Source: Perlabentimonas sp041656735
GTDB taxonomy: Bacteria; Bacteroidota; Bacteroidia; Bacteroidales; Tenuifilaceae
Direction of reading: 5' to 3'
Assembly (NCBI GenBank): GCA_041656735.1
Contig: JBBACY010000069.1
Location: forward strand, 1-12,627
DNA length: 12,627 bases
Below are positions 8,278-12,627 of this stretch, piece after piece. The translations under genes and the position numbers were made by a program. A model generated the notes under the pieces. The model made no database searches and was not told where the DNA came from. It was given only the letters and a program-made list of their open reading frames with translations. How positions within the stretch are numbered: position 1 is the stretch's first letter; every line of letters starts with the position of its first letter.

Positions 8278-8305
8278 TAGTTTTAAAGTTTTGCACCCCT
8301 TAATA

Positions 8306-9034
8306 TTACTGTTGTGCGAAAACCTTGCGAAGTATATCGGACACTCTAGCAGCTGGGTCCTTTCGGATTAACGCCTCCTCCTTGGCAATTAGGGTAAATA
8401 GCCCGTCGATGGTTCTCTCGGTAATATACTCTTCGAGGTTAGGATTTACCTGCTCCGCGCCAGTTAGCAACGTTAACCTATTGTAGTTTGTAGCAATAGG
8501 GTTCCAGTAGCTGGTAACTTTCACATTACTAATTGATTGCCTAACTACAGGAGAAAACTCGGCCTTTAGCTGACTTTTAGTTTTAGCCTTTAGGTAATCG
8601 GTTGCAGCGGTTTGGTTACCCTTTAGTATTCCCATTGCATCGGTAATGGACATATTTATAATTGCATCCCTAAAAATTGGCAGCGCACGTTTGGATGCAT
8701 CCTCGGCGGCTCTATTCAACGAAAGAATGAAGTTATCCACGGGTTGGTTTAACCCTGCCGACTCGAGGGTATTCTTAACCTTTATTGCCTCCTCGGGAAA
8801 TGGCACGAACAGCTGTGGGTTTTTGAAAAAACCATCGGTTTTTGAAGCAAAACCAACCGAATTGGTTGCCCCAACGGTAAGGGCTTCTTTTAAGCCTTTT
8901 ATTACCTCGGCAGTAGTTAATGCTTGTGTTTGCTGTGGAAGCTTAAAATCAGTAGGGAAATTAAATTGCCCACACCCTCCAATCAGAAGAAATATAGCTA
9001 ACGAAGCAATAGTAGGATACAAAATTTTTCTCAT
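8306..9034 (-). CDS. DUF4197 family lipoprotein
   Basis: This is a predicted lipoprotein of 242 aa. The signal peptide ends IGGC, with the lipid-bearing cysteine at residue 21. The mature part matches DUF4197 by its characteristic segments: EVIKGLKEALTVGATNSV (43-60), DGFFKNPQLFVPFPE (67-81), LPIFRDAIINMSITDAMGIL (118-137) and a C-terminal helical part ending in TIDGLF...RKDPAARVSDIL. The fold appears mostly helical and the family has no assigned function. It starts 32 bases after the hutI stop with no clear terminator between, so the two genes may share a transcript, although nothing known links this family to histidine breakdown. The residue after the lipidated cysteine is glycine, not aspartate, which does not decide between inner- and outer-membrane location. 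Confidence 0.92.
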   Translation of the reverse strand: MRKILYPTIASLAIFLLIGGCGQFNFPTDFKLPQQTQALTTAEVIKGLKEALTVGATNSVGFASKTDGFFKNPQLFVPFPEEAIKVKNTLESAGLNQPVDNFILSLNRAAEDASKRALPIFRDAIINMSITDAMGILKGNQTAATDYLKAKTKSQLKAEFSPVVRQSISNVKVTSYWNPIATNYNRLTLLTGAEQVNPNLEEYITERTIDGLFTLIAKEEALIRKDPAARVSDILRKVFAQQ

Positions 9035-9066
9035 ATGACAAAATTTATTTTATATTCGGATAAAAA

Positions 9067-10308
9067 CTACTTCCACACGTCACCATTCAGTATAACCGTA
9101 TCGATAAGGTTTGTGGTATAGGCGTAGGGCATAAACTCGTAGTTATTCATTGGCTTTGTAATGAACACATTGGCCACCTTACCACGTGCAATGCTTCCAT
9201 GGGTATCGCTTATTCCCATTGCATACGCCGAGTTAATTGTTGCAGCGTTAATTGCCTCCTCGGGAACAAGGCGCATGATAACACACGCTAGCGACATAAC
9301 AAACTTCATATCGCCGCTGGGCGAAGACCCTGGGTTATAATCCGATGCAAGCGCAATGGGAAGCCCAGCCTCAATCATTTTTCGAGCCGGTGGGTATTCC
9401 ATTCCAAGGAAAAAAGCAGCGCCTGGCAGCAGTGTGGGCATAGTATCGGAGTTTAACAGCGATTTAATCTCATCATCGCCAGTAAACTCAAGGTGATCGA
9501 CAGACAGAGCACCATACTTAACACCAACCTGAATGCCCCCCGAGTATGCCAGCTCGTTGGCGTGAATTTTCCCCCTAAGTCCATATTTCATACCGGCCAT
9601 AAGCATACGCTCGGTTTCCTCAACCGTAAAGAAGCCCTTATCGCAGAATACATCGATATAATCGGCCAGCTCTGCTGAAGATATAAGGGGTATCATCTCA
9701 TTAATAATTAAATCGACATACTCGCCCTGCCTTCCTTTGTACTCGGCAGGAACCGCATGCGCTCCCAGGAAAGTTGATTTAATAGTTATTGGAGTGGTTT
9801 CTCTTAATCGCTTAATTACCCTAAGCATCTTAATCTCATCCTTGACAGTTAGACCGTAACCACTTTTAATTTCAACGGCTCCGGTTCCGAGAGAAATAAT
9901 CTCGTTTACTCTTTGCAACGATTGATTATACAGTTCATCCTCGGAAGTATTATGAAGAAGTTTGGCCGAGTTAAGAATGCCCCCTCCCCTTTTGGCAATC
10001 TCCTCGTAGCTAAGCCCTCTAATTTTATCAACATACTCAATCTCACGACTCCCTGCGTAAACAAGGTGCGTGTGCGAATCGCAGTATGAAGGGAATACCA
10101 TTTTTCCTTTGGCATCAATTACCTGAGCGCTCTGGTCGACCTTTGGCGACTTATCCATTGTGCCAAAATCTTTAATCGCTCCATTTTCAATAAGCAAATA
10201 GGCATTATCAATGGTGTTAAGCGATGCCATATCGGCTCCGGCCACCCACTCTCTGGGTGTTTCCTCAACCTGAACCAACTTTTCAATATTTTGTATTAGT
10301 ATCGTCAT
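9067..10308 (-). CDS. hutI: Imidazolonepropionase
   Basis: HutI opens the ring of 4-imidazolone-5-propionate to give N-formimino-L-glutamate, the third step of histidine degradation. It is a cytoplasmic metal-dependent amidohydrolase, here 413 aa, the usual family length. Metal ligands and substrate residues are visible in the expected order: His79 and His81 in DSHTHLVYAGSR, EIKSGYGL (146-153), His184 in LGAHAVP, His249 in KIHANE, His272 in DHLE and Asp323 in ASDYNPGSSP. The short N- and C-terminal strands form the flanking beta domain of this superfamily. Its product is the substrate of the fused FtcD encoded two genes downstream. HutH and HutU, which make its substrate, are absent from the window. 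The gap to pdxB is 97 bases, enough for its own promoter. Confidence 0.98.
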   Translation of the reverse strand: MTILIQNIEKLVQVEETPREWVAGADMASLNTIDNAYLLIENGAIKDFGTMDKSPKVDQSAQVIDAKGKMVFPSYCDSHTHLVYAGSREIEYVDKIRGLSYEEIAKRGGGILNSAKLLHNTSEDELYNQSLQRVNEIISLGTGAVEIKSGYGLTVKDEIKMLRVIKRLRETTPITIKSTFLGAHAVPAEYKGRQGEYVDLIINEMIPLISSAELADYIDVFCDKGFFTVEETERMLMAGMKYGLRGKIHANELAYSGGIQVGVKYGALSVDHLEFTGDDEIKSLLNSDTMPTLLPGAAFFLGMEYPPARKMIEAGLPIALASDYNPGSSPSGDMKFVMSLACVIMRLVPEEAINAATINSAYAMGISDTHGSIARGKVANVFITKPMNNYEFMPYAYTTNLIDTVILNGDVWK

Positions 10309-10325
10309 CAGTGAAATTATTTTGC

Positions 10326-10338
10326 CACTAAATTAGTG
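10326..10338 (-). promoter_or_regulatory. Palindrome with -7-like box before hutI
   Basis: CACTAA and TTAGTG flank a single A. Read on the minus strand it contains TAATTTAG, one mismatch from TAnnTTTG, with a weak TTTC at the -33 position 19 bases upstream. It sits 18 bases before the hutI ATG, which would leave a very short leader. A promoter with an overlapping operator is possible but unproven. Confidence 0.22.
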
Positions 10339-10402
10339 AATTTTGATTGAAAAAGAAAAGTGAATATTTAAGCTAAGTATTAAAACTTACCAAAAAGTGT
10401 TG

Positions 10403-11527
10403 CTATATGTTGAATCCTAACCCAGTAATAAAGTTAAGCATTTGAGCATTATCTTCGGATGAAATAACCTTTAAATGCTCGGGTTCAACACGCACATGAT
10501 AATTCTCCCTTTGCATCTCAAAATTTTGAGGTGAACTTTTGAGATTACTACTATCGGCTAAAATATTGTACGAAAACTGACACAACTCGGTAAAAACTTC
10601 TTCTTTGGTTTTGCCTTTACATTCAATGTGTAGAGTGTTGGGAGTTACGGAAGGAAGATGAAGAGGTTGCCAGTCGTCTATTTCGAGACTAAAAAACTTA
10701 CTTATCGCCCTAACACTCATTGCGGTACCCAAGGCTTTGCCGTTTACCGAATAACCAGCAATATGGGGAGTGGCAATATGAGCTAAATTAAGGAGTTGGT
10801 GATTTATACTGGGCTCATTTTCCCAAACATCAATAATGGCATTGGCAAGGTGCTGTTTTTCGAGTGCCTGTATAAGAGCGCCCGTTTCAACAACCTCGCC
10901 GCGTGAAGTATTAATAATCCAAGCACCCTTCTTCATTTTTTGAAGAAATTGTGCATTTACCATATCGTGAGTTTTATTTATACCCCCGTATGTAAGCGGA
11001 ACGTGTATGGAAATAATATCAGACTCTTCGATTACCTGCTCGATGGTAGAAAAGTGCATATTCCCTTCAATGGCTTCTCTGGGCGGGTCGTTTACCAACG
11101 TTTTTATTCCCAAATGTATAGCCAAATCAACAACCTTACTACCAACATTACCTGCCCCAATAACGCCTAGCGTTATATGGGAAAAACGGCACTTTTTAGC
11201 GGCAATAATTTGAGCCAATGCCGAAGCAATATACTGCTTTACCGAACCAGAGTTGCATCCTGGGGCGTTAGTCCATTCAATACCATTTGCATTGCAATAT
11301 TGCGTGTCAATATGGTCGTACCCAATGGTTGCCGAAGAAATAAACTTTACCGATGAGCCTTTCAGCAAATTCTCGTTACACTTTGTACGGGTACGAATAA
11401 TTAGCACATCCGCATTTTTTACTTTGGAATGGTTGATATTACTACCGCTTACATACTCAATCTCGGCAAATTTTTCGAGAGCACCAGTAAGAAAAGGGAT
11501 TTTACTATCGGCAATAATTTTGAGCAT
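10403..11527 (-). CDS. pdxB: Erythronate-4-phosphate dehydrogenase
   Basis: PdxB oxidises 4-phospho-D-erythronate to 2-oxo-3-hydroxy-4-phosphobutanoate in the DXP-dependent route to pyridoxal phosphate. From the chosen start it has 374 aa, close to the usual 380. It opens with MLKIIADSKIPFLTGALEKF, the family's hallmark N-terminus. The substrate region contains SSATIGYDHID (64-74) and APGCNSGSVKQYI (88-100). The NAD site is GVIGAGNVGSKV (121-132). Catalytic residues match the D-2-hydroxyacid dehydrogenase triad: Arg209 in NTSRGE, Glu238 in DVWENEP and His255 in TPHIAGYS. Residues after about 290 form the PdxB dimerisation domain. The open frame continues 19 codons to 11584, but those residues are not PdxB-like and contain a perfect -7 promoter box, so I use 11527. 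It shares no pathway with hutI. Confidence 0.95.
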   Translation of the reverse strand: MLKIIADSKIPFLTGALEKFAEIEYVSGSNINHSKVKNADVLIIRTRTKCNENLLKGSSVKFISSATIGYDHIDTQYCNANGIEWTNAPGCNSGSVKQYIASALAQIIAAKKCRFSHITLGVIGAGNVGSKVVDLAIHLGIKTLVNDPPREAIEGNMHFSTIEQVIEESDIISIHVPLTYGGINKTHDMVNAQFLQKMKKGAWIINTSRGEVVETGALIQALEKQHLANAIIDVWENEPSINHQLLNLAHIATPHIAGYSVNGKALGTAMSVRAISKFFSLEIDDWQPLHLPSVTPNTLHIECKGKTKEEVFTELCQFSYNILADSSNLKSSPQNFEMQRENYHVRVEPEHLKVISSEDNAQMLNFITGLGFNI

Positions 11528-11551
11528 TTTACGCAATGGTTTTGTATGTAG

Positions 11552-11578
11552 CAAAGATACGTCATATAACAATATATG
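11552..11578 (-). promoter_or_regulatory. pdxB promoter box and inverted repeat
   Basis: On the minus strand TATCTTTG (11552-11559) matches the Bacteroidota -7 consensus exactly and lies about 24 bases before the ATG at 11527. Just upstream, CATATA and TATATG form an inverted repeat around ACAA (11563-11578), and CGTCATA occurs at 11560-11566 and again at 11579-11585. No good TTTG -33 box is present, so the promoter is either weak, activator-dependent or a chance match. Confidence 0.4.
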
Positions 11579-11601
11579 CGTCATAAATATTGTGCTGATT
11601 A

Positions 11602-11660
11602 GCTTCGCCGAACTCGTTCTTCGAAGCCTGTTGGCTTCATCGAGTTCGTTTTCGAACTCG
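11602..11660. repeat. Overlapping alternative hairpins before pdxB
   Basis: CGAACTCG occurs at 11609-11616 and 11653-11660, and its complement CGAGTTCG at 11641-11648 between them. The middle arm can pair with either flank. With the left flank it encloses a second stem, GAAGCC/GGCTTC around TGTT (11623-11638). With the right flank it gives an 8-bp stem with a TTTT loop. GCTTCG (11602-11607) and CGAAGC (11622-11627) offer a further pairing. If the pdxB transcript starts at the box near 11555, this segment is not transcribed as its leader. Confidence 0.7.
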
Positions 11661-11666
11661 GTTAGA

Positions 11667-11769
11667 TTCGTTGAAATCTTTAACCTGCCCTTTCAGGGCG
11701 ATGTTATATGTATATCCTTTCGACCCAAGGCGCTGCCTTGGGCTGGAGTAAGTTGCCACTTCGTGGCGA
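11667..11769. repeat. Repeat element copy 1, left half only
   Basis: This copy carries only the first three hairpins: GCCCTTTCAGGGC (11687-11699), CCCAAGGCGCTGCCTTGGG (11724-11742) and GCCACTTCGTGGC (11755-11767). It shares a left flank beginning TTCGTTGAAATC with copy 2, offset 254 bases. Several bases differ from copies 2 and 3, for example loop GCT in place of GTT, so it is older or from another lineage of the element. It stops abruptly after GGCGA. Confidence 0.85.
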
Positions 11770-11830
11770 TAATGGTTTTACGACTATTGCATACGAGAAA
11801 AGGCGTGAGACAGTGGGCAGGAGTATATTA

Positions 11831-11886
11831 TTTTAACCTAAGGCGTTATATTTAAACTTTGATAAACTTCCAATCCGTGGTGATAA
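11831..11886. repeat. Decayed copy of the repeat element
   Basis: Short blocks follow the same order as the element: TTTTAACCT, then AAGGCGTT, then TTCCAATCCGTGGTGATAA, which corresponds to the third hairpin region. The first hairpin and half of the second are missing and the stems no longer pair well. It is best explained as an old, partly deleted copy between copies 1 and 2. Confidence 0.45.
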
Positions 11887-11920
11887 ATTGTTTGGTTGCT
11901 ATCATTACAAATGGACTAAC

Positions 11921-12218
11921 TTCGTTGAAATCTTTAACCTGCCCTTTCAGGGCGAAGTTACATATATCCCCTTTCAACCCAAGGCGTTGCCTTGGGCTGA
12001 AATAAGTTGCCACTTCGTGGCGAAAGCCTTAAGACAACGACCTGATAAACGGCTTATTATATTTACAAAATACGGAAATGTTACGCTAGCGTATGTATAA
12101 ACAAAATCAATCGGGCTGAAAGCCCAGATAAATTCAGCCCGAGGCAACGCCTCGGGTTAAATAATGGGATGTATTCTGCGCCCTGAAAGGGCAAATTAAA
12201 AATTAGTCTACCCACAAA
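11921..12218. repeat. Repeat element copy 2, full length
   Basis: Six hairpins, each with a three-base loop, lie in order: GCCCTTTCAGGGC (11941-11953), CCCAAGGCGTTGCCTTGGG (11978-11996), GCCACTTCGTGGC (12009-12021), GGGCTGAAAGCCC (12113-12125), CCCGAGGCAACGCCTCGGG (12138-12156) and GCCCTGAAAGGGC (12180-12192). The last is the reverse complement of the first, and the fifth mirrors the second except for one compensated pair, so the whole unit is a mirror-image array. The centre holds AAGCC/GGCTT arms (12024-12055) and a perfect 12-bp palindrome TACGCTAGCGTA (12082-12093). Bases 11933-12218 match 12342-12627 at all but two positions (11956 and 12000). Confidence 0.95.
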
Positions 12219-12341
12219 TAATCCTCATTATAATCAATCCCATACCCTCTCAAAAATAACAAATACTCCTCTTTAAAACTCAACTTTTGATGATGTTCCC
12301 GCTGCTTTTGTATATAATCCTTCGTCTTAGCATGTAAAGTT
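12203..12341 (-). pseudogene. 3' remnant of IS200-like (REP-associated, Y1) transposase
   Basis: Read on the minus strand, this segment encodes AKTKDYIQKQREHHQKLS followed by FKEEYLLFLRGYGIDYNEDY and LWVD, then TAA at 12203-12205. This matches the C-terminal end of Y1 (HUH) transposases of the IS200-like/REP-associated group, whose last helix has a YIxxQ-EHH pattern and ends in GI-(D/E)-Y-(D/N)-E-x-Y-L. The tyrosine of YIQKQ corresponds to the nucleophile. The upstream two thirds of the gene, with the HUH metal site, are gone. In frame, the open stretch ends at a TGA in the first hairpin of copy 3 (12356-12358). It is dead by itself. Full genes of this group run about 150 codons or more and commonly sit beside palindromes they mobilise. 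Confidence 0.8.
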
Positions 12342-12627
12342 TTTAACCTGCCCTTTCAGGGCGATGTTACATATATCCCCTTTCAACCCAAGGCGTTGCC
12401 TTGGGCTGGAATAAGTTGCCACTTCGTGGCGAAAGCCTTAAGACAACGACCTGATAAACGGCTTATTATATTTACAAAATACGGAAATGTTACGCTAGCG
12501 TATGTATAAACAAAATCAATCGGGCTGAAAGCCCAGATAAATTCAGCCCGAGGCAACGCCTCGGGTTAAATAATGGGATGTATTCTGCGCCCTGAAAGGG
12601 CAAATTAAAAATTAGTCTACCCACAAA
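12342..12627. repeat. Repeat element copy 3, full length to the window edge
   Basis: This copy is 284/286 identical to 11933-12218, at an offset of 409 bases. The six hairpins are at 12350-12362, 12387-12405, 12418-12430, 12522-12534, 12547-12565 and 12589-12601, and the central palindrome at 12491-12502. The two differences are T for A at 12365 and G for A at 12409; copy 1 agrees with copy 3 at both sites. Identity to copy 2 is still perfect at the last base of the window, so the right boundary is not reached. Confidence 0.95.
12612..12627 (-). CDS. Extreme 3' end of a second IS200-like transposase copy (partial)
   Basis: The last 16 bases read on the minus strand as the final codons of LWVD and a TAA, identical to the end of the remnant at 12203-12218. 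Because the whole 409-bp unit is repeated, a second transposase tail, perhaps a complete gene, should continue beyond the right edge. Only four codons and the stop are visible, so whether it is intact cannot be told. Confidence 0.4.

Larger units (their letters stand above)
11585..12627. other. Hairpin-repeat cluster upstream of pdxB
   Basis: No intact gene lies in this kilobase. It contains overlapping GAACTCG-type hairpins (11602-11660), a half copy (11667-11769), a decayed copy (11831-11886) and two full copies (from 11921 and from 12342) of a hairpin element, with remains of an IS200-like transposase gene between and beyond the full copies. Open frames through it encode the repeats themselves and are not genes. 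The cluster continues past the right edge. Confidence 0.85.

Noticed and set aside
11253..12100. Plus-strand frames encoding FNLPFQG and KALPWA stretches
   Set aside because: They are translations of the hairpin repeats (and in part the reverse of pdxB); repeated spurious proteins of this kind arise wherever the element is present.
11933..12218. A protein gene in the centre of the element
   Set aside because: The 90-base centre between hairpins 3 and 4 has only short frames; the preserved feature is the palindrome, not coding potential.
11585..12627. A CRISPR array
   Set aside because: The repeats are few, about 286 bp long and internally palindromic, with unequal spacing and no cas genes; they are not short direct repeats with uniform spacers.
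1..12627. tRNA or rRNA genes and folate or amino-acid riboswitches
   Set aside because: I found no cloverleaf with a TTCGA-type loop, no rRNA signature sequence, and no known riboswitch core before hutI, ftcD or pdxB.

Overview
The window looks like a chromosomal segment of a Bacteroidota bacterium, most likely from the Bacteroidales/Marinilabiliales side. The evidence is a SusC/SusD outer-membrane pair, lipoprotein signals followed by acidic residues, A-rich translation leaders without Shine-Dalgarno sites, TAnnTTTG-type promoter boxes, and the triloop hairpin repeats often seen beside IS200-like genes in this phylum. I cannot name the genus. All seven intact genes lie on the minus strand, so transcription runs from high to low coordinates.

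Right to left: 11585-12627 is a repeat cluster made of short hairpins, two near-identical copies of a palindromic element, a half copy, a decayed copy and the 3' remnant of an IS200-like (REP-associated, Y1) transposase gene. Next come pdxB (erythronate-4-phosphate dehydrogenase, vitamin B6 synthesis), hutI (imidazolonepropionase), a DUF4197 lipoprotein, and a fused glutamate formiminotransferase/formimino-THF cyclodeaminase gene (ftcD). HutI and FtcD perform the last steps of tetrahydrofolate-linked histidine breakdown: imidazolonepropionate to formiminoglutamate, then to glutamate, ammonia and methenyl-THF. The upstream enzymes HutH and HutU are not in the window.

709-6216 is a separate outer-membrane uptake operon: a SusC-like TonB-dependent transporter, a SusD-like lipoprotein (SusD-like_2 type) and a third small surface lipoprotein in the SusE position. 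A promoter candidate and an inverted repeat precede susC, and a strong hairpin follows the third gene. No glycosidase, peptidase or regulator accompanies it here, so its substrate cannot be read from the window.

1-708 has no convincing protein gene but holds three strong hairpins and one promoter-like box over a palindrome, and could encode a small RNA.

The most unusual part is the right-hand repeat cluster. The full element is about 286 bp. Its two halves mirror each other, it forms six hairpins that all have three-base loops, and its matching hairpins differ by a compensated base-pair change. A 409-bp unit (element plus transposase tail) is duplicated in tandem up to the window edge.
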